Below are positions 27,447 through 36,045 of a DNA stretch of 59,056 nucleotides, in pieces. A program made the translations under genes and the position numbers. A model generated the notes under the pieces. It made no database searches and had not been told where the DNA came from. It worked only from the letters and a program-made list of their open reading frames with translations. Location of the stretch: positions 1-59,056 of the forward strand of contig JAWLGU010000019.1 in the NCBI GenBank assembly GCA_041690675.1, written 5' to 3'. The stretch is from UBA7803 sp041690675. Its GTDB lineage: Bacteria; Pseudomonadota; Gammaproteobacteria; Pseudomonadales; Azotimanducaceae. Numbering within the stretch: the first letter of the stretch is position 1; the number at the start of each line of letters is the position of its first letter.

Positions 27447-28424
27447 CTAGCCGACCACATCCACGGCGGCCAGCAGCCGCTGAGCCAGCGCGCCGCCGCC
27501 ATGACCGGCGTAGTCCGCCGCCTCGCGCAGGCGATGCTCCACCACTGCCGGCAGAACAGCCTGCACGTCCTCGGGCACCACGTGAGTGCGCTCGTGAACG
27601 AGGGCCCAGGCCCGGGCAGCATGCAGCAGCGCCAGCGCGCCGCGGGGAGACAACCCGAATGCGAACTCGCTGCCGCGCCGGCTGTGGGCCACAAGACGCT
27701 GCACGTACTCGATGAGCGGATCCGAAACCCGCACCGTCTCCACCGCCCCCTGCAGCGCCGCGAGCTCCGCCACGTCGAGAACCGCCGTCATGTGATCCAG
27801 GGCGCGACGCCGGTCACCGCCCTTCAGCAGCTCCCGCTCTGCGTCCGGGTCCGGATAACCCACCTCGATGCGCATGAGGAAACGATCGAGTTGCGACTCC
27901 GGCAGAGGAAACGTACCCATCTGGGTGGAGGGATTCTGGGTGGCGATGACGAAGAAGGGTTCCGGCAGCGGCCGGGTCACGCCGTCGGCGGTGACCTGAT
28001 GCTCCTCCATGGCTTCCAGGAGCGCGCTCTGACTCTTCGGGGTGGCGCGGTTGATCTCGTCGGCGAGCACCACCTGGGCGAACAGCGGACCCTCGATGAA
28101 GCGGAACTCGCCGGTCTCCCGCAGGAACACGGACGTGCCGATGATGTCCGACGGCAGCACGTCGCTGGTGAACTGGATGCGGTTGTACGACAGCCCCAGC
28201 ACTCGCGCCAGGGCGTGAGAGAGCAGGGTCTTGCCCATCCCGGGGAGATCCTCGATGAGCAGGTGTCCGCGCGCCAGTAGGCAGGTGAGCGCCAGCTTGA
28301 TCTGGGGCTCCTTCCCCAGCAGGACCCCGTTCAGAGCACCGAGCAGGGTCTGAACGCGATCTCGTACCTCACGCGTGGTTGTGGAGGTCGATGATCGTGT
28401 GATCGTTGCTGAACTCGGCGTCAC
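27447..28424 (-). CDS. MoxR-family AAA+ ATPase
   Basis: A cytoplasmic chaperone-like AAA+ ATPase of 325 residues. Walker A is DLPGMGKTLL (near 60), Walker B is VVLADEINRATPKSQSALLEAM (near 115), and the sensor region is VIATQNPSTQMGTFPLPE (near 155). The C-terminal lid with LSPRGALALLHAARAWAL is typical. It starts at GTG 28424, inside purF: the first 18 codons overlap the end of purF by 56 bases in another frame, and no later ATG/GTG/TTG precedes the conserved part. First gene of a moxR-DUF58-tgpA set, probably read through from purF. Confidence 0.9.
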   Translation of the reverse strand: MTPSSATITRSSTSTTTREVRDRVQTLLGALNGVLLGKEPQIKLALTCLLARGHLLIEDLPGMGKTLLSHALARVLGLSYNRIQFTSDVLPSDIIGTSVFLRETGEFRFIEGPLFAQVVLADEINRATPKSQSALLEAMEEHQVTADGVTRPLPEPFFVIATQNPSTQMGTFPLPESQLDRFLMRIEVGYPDPDAERELLKGGDRRRALDHMTAVLDVAELAALQGAVETVRVSDPLIEYVQRLVAHSRRGSEFAFGLSPRGALALLHAARAWALVHERTHVVPEDVQAVLPAVVEHRLREAADYAGHGGGALAQRLLAAVDVVG

Positions 28425-29895
28425 GGCGCTGTTTCATCTCGTCGCTTCTGTTCAACGATAGACGCTCGAGATAATCGGCGTCTATGTCTCCAGTCACGTA
28501 TTTGCCGTCGAAGACCGAGCAGTCGAACCTCTGGATTCTCGGGTTGCCTTCGCGGGCGCTCTGCACCAGGTCGTCGATGCGCTGATAGACCAGCATGTCG
28601 GCGCCGATGAAACGCGCCACCTCCTCCTCGCTGCGTCCGTGCGCCACGAACTCGTTCGGGGTGGGCATGTCGATGCCGTAGACGTTGGGATAGCGGACCG
28701 GCGGCGCCGCCGAGGCCATGTATACCTTCCGGGCGCCCGCCTCCCGAGCCATCTCGATGATCTGCTGGATGGTGGTGCCCCGGACGATGGAGTCGTCCAC
28801 GAGCAGGACGTTCTTGCCTTTGAATTCCAGCTCGATGACGTTGAGCTTCTGGCGAACCGATTTCTTGCGCTGGCTCTGGCCCGGCATGATGAAGGTGCGG
28901 CCGATGTAGCGGTTCTTGATGAAGCCTTCCCGGTACTTCACGTCGAGCTGGTGGGCCAGCGGCAGCGCGGCGGTGCGCCCGGTATCGGGAATCGGCACCA
29001 CCACGTCGATGTCGTGACCGCGGCCGGAGAAGCGTTCCAGGATACGCTGGGCCAGATGCTCCCCCATGCGCAGCCGCGATTTGTACACCGACACGTTGTC
29101 CATGATGGAGTCGGGGCGGGCCAGGTACACGAACTCGAAGATGCACGGGGAGAGCTGCGTGTTCTCGGCGCACACCCGGGTGTGCAGTTCCCCCTCGTTG
29201 CTGATGAAGATGCACTCCCCCGGGGCAACGTCGCGGATGAGATCGAAGCCGAGGATATCCAGCGCCACCGACTCCGAAGCGATCATGTACTCCGTGCCAT
29301 GCTCGCCGTCGCGCTTGCCGAACACCAGCGGACGGATGCCGTGGGGGTCGCGGAAGGCGACGATACCCACGCCGATGACCATGGCCACCGCCGCGTAGGC
29401 GCCGCGGCAGCGCTGGTGTACCCGTCCCACCGCCGCGAATATGTCCTCCGGCGCGGGCTCGTGGGCACGCTGGGCCTCCAGCTCGTGGGCGAACACGTTC
29501 AGCAGCACCTCGGAATCACTGTCGGTGTTGACGTGACGGAGGTCCTCCCGGAACAGGTCGGCCTGCAGACGCTCGGCGTTGGTGAGGTTGCCGTTGTGGG
29601 CCAGGGTGATGCCGTAGGGCGAGTTGACGTACATGGGCTGAGCTTCCGCGGAGCTGGCGGAGCCCGCGGTGGGATATCGCACGTGGCCGATGCCGATGTT
29701 GCCGACCAGCCGCTGCATGTGATGCTGCTGGAAGACGTCCCGCACCAGACCGTTGCCCTTGCGCAGATGGAGCTTCCGGCCGTCGGAGGTCACCATGCCC
29801 GCGGCGTCCTGGCCGCGGTGCTGAAGCACCGTCAGGGCGTCATAGATCTGCTGGTTGACGGGATAGCTGCTGACGATGCCGACGATGCCGCACAT
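28369..29895 (-). CDS. purF: Amidophosphoribosyltransferase (PurF)
   Basis: First committed step of purine synthesis: PRPP plus glutamine gives 5-phosphoribosylamine. Of 508 residues, the N-terminus MCGIVGIV exposes Cys2 as the glutaminase nucleophile after Met removal; there is no propeptide, as in the E. coli type. The N-terminal Ntn-hydrolase domain (to about 235) is followed by the phosphoribosyltransferase domain with the PRPP loop NVLLVDDSIVRGTT (near 368-381). It follows cvpA by one base. The terminal codons overlap moxR. Confidence 0.97.
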   Translation of the reverse strand: MCGIVGIVSSYPVNQQIYDALTVLQHRGQDAAGMVTSDGRKLHLRKGNGLVRDVFQQHHMQRLVGNIGIGHVRYPTAGSASSAEAQPMYVNSPYGITLAHNGNLTNAERLQADLFREDLRHVNTDSDSEVLLNVFAHELEAQRAHEPAPEDIFAAVGRVHQRCRGAYAAVAMVIGVGIVAFRDPHGIRPLVFGKRDGEHGTEYMIASESVALDILGFDLIRDVAPGECIFISNEGELHTRVCAENTQLSPCIFEFVYLARPDSIMDNVSVYKSRLRMGEHLAQRILERFSGRGHDIDVVVPIPDTGRTAALPLAHQLDVKYREGFIKNRYIGRTFIMPGQSQRKKSVRQKLNVIELEFKGKNVLLVDDSIVRGTTIQQIIEMAREAGARKVYMASAAPPVRYPNVYGIDMPTPNEFVAHGRSEEEVARFIGADMLVYQRIDDLVQSAREGNPRIQRFDCSVFDGKYVTGDIDADYLERLSLNRSDEMKQRRDAEFSNDHTIIDLHNHA

Positions 29896-29896
29896 A

Positions 29897-30391
29897 TCAC
29901 TCTCGGTTGAGTTGAAGGACCCAGCGCTGGAACCAACCTACCAGGTCCAGCACTTCCTGCTCGAATGCCAAAAGCTCGGGAACCAGCACCGAGGACTGCC
30001 ACCAGGCTCCTCCCTCGGCGAACTGACGCAGCGCGATCAGCGCGACGATGCAGGCCAGGGCGCCTCGGGCACCGCCGAACAGGAACCCGAGGAAACGGTC
30101 GGTACCGGATAGACCCGTGCTTTTGACCAGCGTTCCCGCCAGCCGCTGCAGCACGGCGGCGGCCAGGAGGGTGGCCAGGAAGATCACGATGAAGGCCACC
30201 ACCAGGCGCACGGACTCGTCGGCGAGCTGATGCGCGAGCAGCTCCGCCACGGGCGCCGCGAAGTAGAGAGCCAGCACGAAGGCGGCGAGCCACGACGCCA
30301 GGGACAGCACTTCCTTCATCAGGCCGCGGGCGAGCCCGATGAGGGCCGACACCAGCACCACGATCAGGATCAGGATGTCCGCCGTCGCCAC
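29897..30391 (-). CDS. cvpA: CvpA family membrane protein (colicin V production protein)
   Basis: An inner-membrane protein of 164 residues with about four hydrophobic helices (ILILIVVLVSALIGLARGL, LASWLAAFVLALYFAA, LVVAFIVIFLATLLAAAVL, GARGALACIVALIAL). The conserved RGLMKEVLSL after helix 1 and the DRFLGFLFGGARG stretch are family-typical. Role in E. coli: colicin V export, bile-salt tolerance and envelope homeostasis. Position dedD-cvpA-purF is conserved. Confidence 0.93.
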   Translation of the reverse strand: MATADILILIVVLVSALIGLARGLMKEVLSLASWLAAFVLALYFAAPVAELLAHQLADESVRLVVAFIVIFLATLLAAAVLQRLAGTLVKSTGLSGTDRFLGFLFGGARGALACIVALIALRQFAEGGAWWQSSVLVPELLAFEQEVLDLVGWFQRWVLQLNRE

Positions 30392-30401
30392 CCGCGGCCC
30401 C

Positions 30402-30989
30402 CTAGTTCGAGAACGCCACGAGACGGGCCTGGATGTCGTAACGGGCCGATAGCTCGCCGCGCAGCCGCTCGGCCCGCTCGCGATCGAGCAGCGGGCCGAC
30501 GGCGACCCGGCTCAGCACCTGCTCGTCCGCCTTGGCGGTGGAGATGAACGCTTCGTAACCATCTTCGCGCAGTCGGGTGCGGAACTCCTCGGCGTTGTCC
30601 ACTTGCCGGAAGCTCGCCACCTGCACCGCCCAGACCTCGGTGTCGCGCTTCGCGGTGGTGAGCACCGGCTCGCCGAACCGGGTACCGGTCTGGGTGAGGA
30701 AGCCCTCCTCGTCCACCTGCTGTCGGAGCTTCTCCACCCGGGCCACCACGTCGGACTCCGGGATCTGCCGGCTGCGGCCGGGCGCCGCCCCGGGCACGCT
30801 CTCATTCACCGACCGGGCGGCCACGGGCCGCGCGGCGGTCTGCTCGGCCGCCGCGGCCTCCCACTCAGGCAGGTCCGGGAGCTCGCGCGCCGGCAGGCCC
30901 GCGCCGTCGAACAGCATCGGCAGACAAATCACCGCCAGGGCCAGCAGAAAGAGACTGCCGGTCACGCGATAGCGGGTTTGCTCTTTCAA
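30402..30989 (-). CDS. dedD: DedD-like cell-division protein with SPOR domain
   Basis: A bitopic inner-membrane protein of 195 residues. A short cytoplasmic N-terminus (LKEQTRYRVTG) precedes one helix (SLFLLALAVICLPMLFDGAG). A Pro/Glu/Ala linker follows, then a C-terminal SPOR domain (about 115-193, WAVQVASFRQVDNAEEFRTRL through VAVGPLLDRERAERL) that binds denuded septal glycan. The TTG start overlaps the folC stop (TTGA). Conserved order folC-dedD-cvpA-purF. Confidence 0.9.
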   Translation of the reverse strand: MKEQTRYRVTGSLFLLALAVICLPMLFDGAGLPARELPDLPEWEAAAAEQTAARPVAARSVNESVPGAAPGRSRQIPESDVVARVEKLRQQVDEEGFLTQTGTRFGEPVLTTAKRDTEVWAVQVASFRQVDNAEEFRTRLREDGYEAFISTAKADEQVLSRVAVGPLLDRERAERLRGELSARYDIQARLVAFSN

Positions 30990-32338
30990 ATCCGGAGATC
31001 CATCGGTCCAACGGGCACGGCCTCGAACCGCCCCCCCGCGAGCAGGTTGCGCACCTGCTCCACCAGGCTGAACGAGCCGAAGGCGAGGATACCATCGTCG
31101 CCCCGACACCCGGAAAGGCAACGTTCCAGACCTTGCACCAGGTCACCCACCGCAGCAACCTCGTATCCTCCGCCGGCGGCCGCCAGCTTCTCGGCCAGCG
31201 CCGCCCCTGCGAGACCCCGGGGACCCCGGGTGGGGGCGCACACCCAGGCGCGTACCAGTCCCTGGAGCGCCGCGCTGACCCCCGCCGCGTCCTTGTCGGC
31301 CAGCATGCCGAGCAGACCGACGAAGCGTCGCCCCGGATACCGCGCCTCGAGCAGGCGCCTCAGAAACGCCGCCCCCGCCGGATTGTGGGCCACGTCCAGC
31401 AGCAGCAGGCGCTCGGCGGGCGCGAAGGCCCAGGCTTCCATACGCCCTGGCAGCCAGGCACGCCTCAAGGCGTCGCGAACCCGGCCGGCCGGCTGCGCGA
31501 CCAGATGACCCGCCGCCTCGATGGCCAGCGCGCAGTTGTGCGGCGCCAGCGCCCCCCAGGGCAGGCGCTCCAGCCGCCCTCCCGGCGACTCCGTGTCCCA
31601 GCCCCCGCGCCCTTCGCGCAGGCGGAAGTCCTCGCCGAGCCGGGTGATCCGGCAACCGAGCTCCCGGGCCGTGTGCACCACCGACTCGGTGACGTCGGCG
31701 CCGAGCACGACCCGCTGGCCAGGCCGCAGCACGCCGGCTTTCTCTCGCCCGATGACCTGCAGGTCATCGCCCAGCCAGTCCTGATGATCCAGGCCGATGC
31801 TGGTGATGACGGCCACGTCCGCGGAGACCAGGTTGAAGGCGTCCAGGCGCCCACCCAGACCCACCTCCAGCACGGCCACGTCCACGGCCGCGGCCCGGAA
31901 GCAGTGCAAGGCCACCAGCGCGGAGAATTCGAAGTAGGTCAGCGGCACCTCGCCGCGGGCGGCCTCGACCGCCTCGAAGGCGGCGCACAACGTCGCGTCG
32001 TCGAGCTCCCTGCCATCGATGCGCACCCGCTCGTTGAACCTGTGCACGTGGGGCGACAGGGTGGTGCCCACCGTCAGTCCGGCGCCTTTCAGCAGCGCCT
32101 CGATGGCCACGCAGGTCGAGCCCTTGCCGTTGGTGCCGGCGACGATGAGGCAGCGCGGCGCGCAGCGGTAGTGGGGCGGCTCGAATCCCAAGGCCTCCGC
32201 CACGCGGCGTATGCGCTCCAGGCCCAGATCGATGCCGACGGAGTGCACGCTCTCCGCGTGGCGGAGCCAGCCGTCCAGACTGCGGCTGGGGGTGGCGACC
32301 TGGTTCTGGTTCACCGGATGGTTCACCGGATGGTTCAC
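30986..32338 (-). CDS. folC: Dihydrofolate synthase / folylpolyglutamate synthase (start next to assembly gap)
   Basis: It adds glutamate to dihydropteroate and to tetrahydrofolates with ATP. Of 450 residues here, the P-loop is IVAGTNGKGSTCV (near 67-77). The SPHVHRFNERVRI and ITSIGLDHQDWLG motifs and the C-terminal ligase domain (LLLLDVAHNPAGAAF) are present. The conserved part begins RSLDGWLRHAESVH. Before it lie 4-residue repeats (VNHP), encoded by a 12-bp tandem repeat in which each unit offers a GTG. The frame runs into 100 N at 32341. If the flanking 99-bp duplication is collapsed, GGGGA lies eight bases upstream of the first GTG of the array, about 50 bases after the trpA stop. The 5' end is therefore provisional. 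Confidence 0.9.
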   Translation of the reverse strand: MNHPVNHPVNQNQVATPSRSLDGWLRHAESVHSVGIDLGLERIRRVAEALGFEPPHYRCAPRCLIVAGTNGKGSTCVAIEALLKGAGLTVGTTLSPHVHRFNERVRIDGRELDDATLCAAFEAVEAARGEVPLTYFEFSALVALHCFRAAAVDVAVLEVGLGGRLDAFNLVSADVAVITSIGLDHQDWLGDDLQVIGREKAGVLRPGQRVVLGADVTESVVHTARELGCRITRLGEDFRLREGRGGWDTESPGGRLERLPWGALAPHNCALAIEAAGHLVAQPAGRVRDALRRAWLPGRMEAWAFAPAERLLLLDVAHNPAGAAFLRRLLEARYPGRRFVGLLGMLADKDAAGVSAALQGLVRAWVCAPTRGPRGLAGAALAEKLAAAGGGYEVAAVGDLVQGLERCLSGCRGDDGILAFGSFSLVEQVRNLLAGGRFEAVPVGPMDLRI

Positions 32339-32340
32339 CG
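32242..32340. repeat. Left copy of an exact 99-bp duplication flanking the gap
   Basis: It runs from agtgcacgctctcc to ggttcaccg and is identical base for base to 32441-32539. It contains the first ~30 codons of folC. It is best read as contig-end overlap rather than a biological repeat. Confidence 0.9.
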
Positions 32341-32440
32341 NNNNNNNNNNNNNNNNNNNNNNNNNNNNNNNNNNNNNNNNNNNNNNNNNNNNNNNNNNNN
32401 NNNNNNNNNNNNNNNNNNNNNNNNNNNNNNNNNNNNNNNN
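32341..32440. other. Assembly gap (100 N)
   Basis: One hundred ambiguous bases, a standard placeholder length. Both flanks end in the same 99-base sequence, so the true distance is probably zero or negative. Confidence 0.98.
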
Positions 32441-32539
32441 AGTGCACGCTCTCCGCGTGGCGGAGCCAGCCGTCCAGACTGCGGCTGGGGGTGGCGACCT
32501 GGTTCTGGTTCACCGGATGGTTCACCGGATGGTTCACCG
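32441..32539. repeat. Right copy of the exact 99-bp duplication flanking the gap
   Basis: Identical to 32242-32340. After it the sequence continues aatggttccccgg into the trpA 3' end. As drawn it would be a second, dead-end copy of the folC N-terminal codons. Confidence 0.9.
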
Positions 32540-32554
32540 AATGGTTCCCCGGTG
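32507..32554 (-). repeat. 12-bp tandem repeat in the folC translation-initiation region
   Basis: Units GGTTCACCGGAT (32507-32518 and 32519-32530), GGTTCACCGAAT (32531-32542) and a decayed fourth unit GGTTCCCCGGTG. The same array is seen on the other side of the gap. On the minus strand each good unit reads ...CCG GTG AAC CAT, giving repeated GTG start candidates four codons apart in the folC frame. Confidence 0.85.
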
Positions 32555-32559
32555 TGGCA

Positions 32560-33380
32560 CTACGCTTCGTCCAGGGCACGCCGGATTTCCAGGGCCTGGG
32601 CCTCCAGGCGCTCGGGAATCTGCTCCGGGGTGTCGGCATGGGCCGCCATGGTGCGCACCAGGGCACTGCCGACCACCGCGCCGTCGGCATGAGCCGACAC
32701 GGCCCGGGCCGAGGCACCGTCCTTGATGCCGAACCCCACCATCACCGGCAACTCGGTGAGGCGGCGCAGCCACTGCAGCTTCTTTCCCACGGCCTCCACG
32801 TCCAGGTGGTCGGCACCCGTGATGCCCTTGAGAGAGACGTAATAGACGAACCCGCTGGCGTGGCCGAGGATCATCCGTGCCCGAGTCTCGGTCGTGGTCG
32901 GCGCCACCAGGTAGATCAGCCGGATGCCGGCTTCCGCGAGTGCCGGGGCCAACTCCCCGGCCTCTTCCGGGGGCAGGTTCACCATGATCAGGCCATCCAC
33001 CCCGGCCTCGCCGGCGGACCGGGCGAAGCGCTCGCAGCCCATGGCCAGCACCGAGTTCAGGTAACCCATCAGCACCACCGGCGTGGTCTCGTCCTCGGCG
33101 CGAAACTCCCGCACCAGGTCGAGGCAGCCCCGAAGGGTCATGCCCTGCGCCAGCCCCCGCTCCGAGGACGCCTGTACGGCCGGCCCTTCCGCTTCCGGAT
33201 CGGAGAATGGAATGCCCAGCTCCAGCACGTCGGCGCCGCCGCGCACCAGGGCCCGCAGGGCGGGTACCGTCACCGACGGATGAGGATCGCCCGCGGTGAT
33301 GAAGGTCACCAGCGCCTTGCGTCCTTCCGCGCGAAGCTGGGCGAGTCGCGCGTTCAGGCGGCCGCCGTCCTCGGTTGCGC

Positions 33381-33384
<4 letters not shown>
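32560..33384 (-). CDS. trpA: Tryptophan synthase alpha chain
   Basis: It cleaves indole-3-glycerol phosphate to indole, which channels to TrpB. Of 274 residues (E. coli 268), catalytic Glu55 lies in VLELGIPFSDP. The second catalytic acid, Asp60 of the Salmonella enzyme, is replaced by Glu66 here (SDPEAEGPAVQ instead of the usual SDPxADGP). The beta-alpha barrel landmarks FITAGDP and GADHLDVEAV are present. The start overlaps the trpB stop by four bases, as is usual for this coupled pair. Confidence 0.95.
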
Positions 33385-34572
<1,188 letters not shown>

Positions 34573-34586
<14 letters not shown>

Positions 34587-35196
34587 GCTTCACCTCTGCC
34601 ACGAATTTGCGAATCTTGGCCGCGTCCTTCTCGCCCTTGCGTGCACCTTCCACGCCACCGCTCACATCCACGCCCCAGGGATGCAGACGCCGTACGGCGC
34701 CCGCCACGTTCTCCGGGGTCAGGCCGCCGGCCAGCACCAGCGGCAGCCGGCTCTCGGGCCACAGATCCCAATCGAAAGTCCGGCCCGTGCCCCCGATCAC
34801 TCCGGCCATGTAGGTATCCAGGATCATGCAGCAGGCATCGCCGTACTCGGCTTCCAGATCGGCCACGGGAACCGGCCCTCGCACCTTCAGGGCCTTGACG
34901 TACGGCAGGCCGAAGCCGCGGCAGAAGTCGCCGGGCTCCTCGCCGTGGAACTGCAGCGCGTCCAGTTCCACCGTATCGAGCACCCGGCGGACGGTGTCGG
35001 CCTCCGGGTCCACGAACACACCCACCCGGACCACGGCTGACCCCACACCGCGGGCGATGGCCATGGCCTGCTCCGGGGTCACGTGCCGCGGCGTGCCCGG
35101 CACGAACACCAGGCCCAGCGCGTCGGCGCCGGCGCGCACCACCGCCTCCGCATCCTCCGGGCGGGTGATGCCGCAGATCTTGATTCGGGTAGTCAT
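34573..35196 (-). CDS. trpF: Phosphoribosylanthranilate isomerase
   Basis: Amadori rearrangement of PRA to CdRP in tryptophan synthesis, of 207 residues. The general base Cys8 is in RIKICGITRPEDA. The catalytic Asp lies in GVDVSGGVEG near the C-terminal phosphate site. LQFHGEEPGDFC and LAGGLTPENVA are family motifs. It stands alone (not fused to TrpC). It is 40 bases downstream of truA; truA-trpF order is also seen in Pseudomonas. Confidence 0.96.
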
Positions 35197-35236
35197 GGTA
35201 CCGAAGGCCGCGAAGCCGCGTAGTTTACCGGAGCCG

Positions 35237-36034
35237 CTAGAAGCGGTCCAAACCGCCGAGCCCCCGCAGCAACGCCGGGGGACGGCCCGGGGGTAGATCG
35301 TAGCCCGGATAGCTCACATCCACCAGGTACAGCCCCTCGGCCGGGGCCGTGCGACCAGCGAGGGAACGGTCGCGCCGCTCGAGAATCTCGGCGATCCAGC
35401 CTTCCCGGGCCCGGCCGTCGCCCACCTGCATGAGGGCGCCGGCGATGTTGCGCACCATGTGCAGCAGAAAGGCGTTGGCCGTCAGGTCCAGCACCACCAG
35501 CGACTCGGCCCGCAGCACGCTGATACGGTGAACGCAGCGGTGGGCGGACAGGGATTGGCATCCCGCCGCCCGGAAGGTGGTGAAATCATGCTCCCCCAGC
35601 AACGCCTGGGCAGCCCGATGCATGGCGTCGTCGTCCAGGCGACCGACCGGCACCGCCCTGCCCCGCATCAGCGGCGACGGTGCCGTGTCCTCGTAGAACA
35701 GGTATTGATAGCGTCGGGCGACGGCGGAATAGCGGGCGTGGAATCGGTCGTCCACCTCACGCGCCCATAGCACCTTCACCCCGGGCGGGGTGAGCGCATT
35801 GGTGCCCTTGATCCAGGCGGAGAGCGGCCGAGACACGGGCGACGCGAAACCCACCACCTGGCCGGTGGCATGCACACCAGCGTCGGTGCGCCCGGCGGCG
35901 GCCACCCGGACCGGCTGCGCTGCGATCCGTGACAACGCCGCCTCCAGCGCCCCCTGCACCGAGGGGGCGTTGGCCTGGAGCTGAAAGCCGTGGAAGTCGC
36001 TGCCGTCGTATTCGACCCCGAGTGCGAGTCTCAT
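35237..36034 (-). CDS. truA: tRNA pseudouridine(38-40) synthase TruA
   Basis: It converts U38-U40 in the anticodon stem to pseudouridine. Of 265 residues from ATG 36034, the N-terminus MRLALGVEYDGSDFHGFQ is typical. Catalytic Asp51 is in AAAGRTDAGVHA. The C-terminal FLLHMVRNIAGAL binds the tRNA phosphate. A TTG at 36049 (TTGA with the fimV stop) would add five residues and couple it to fimV; I prefer the ATG on homology grounds. Order asd-fimV-truA-trpF as in P. aeruginosa. Confidence 0.94.
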   Translation of the reverse strand: MRLALGVEYDGSDFHGFQLQANAPSVQGALEAALSRIAAQPVRVAAAGRTDAGVHATGQVVGFASPVSRPLSAWIKGTNALTPPGVKVLWAREVDDRFHARYSAVARRYQYLFYEDTAPSPLMRGRAVPVGRLDDDAMHRAAQALLGEHDFTTFRAAGCQSLSAHRCVHRISVLRAESLVVLDLTANAFLLHMVRNIAGALMQVGDGRAREGWIAEILERRDRSLAGRTAPAEGLYLVDVSYPGYDLPPGRPPALLRGLGGLDRF

Positions 36035-36045
36035 CGGCGCGGGGT

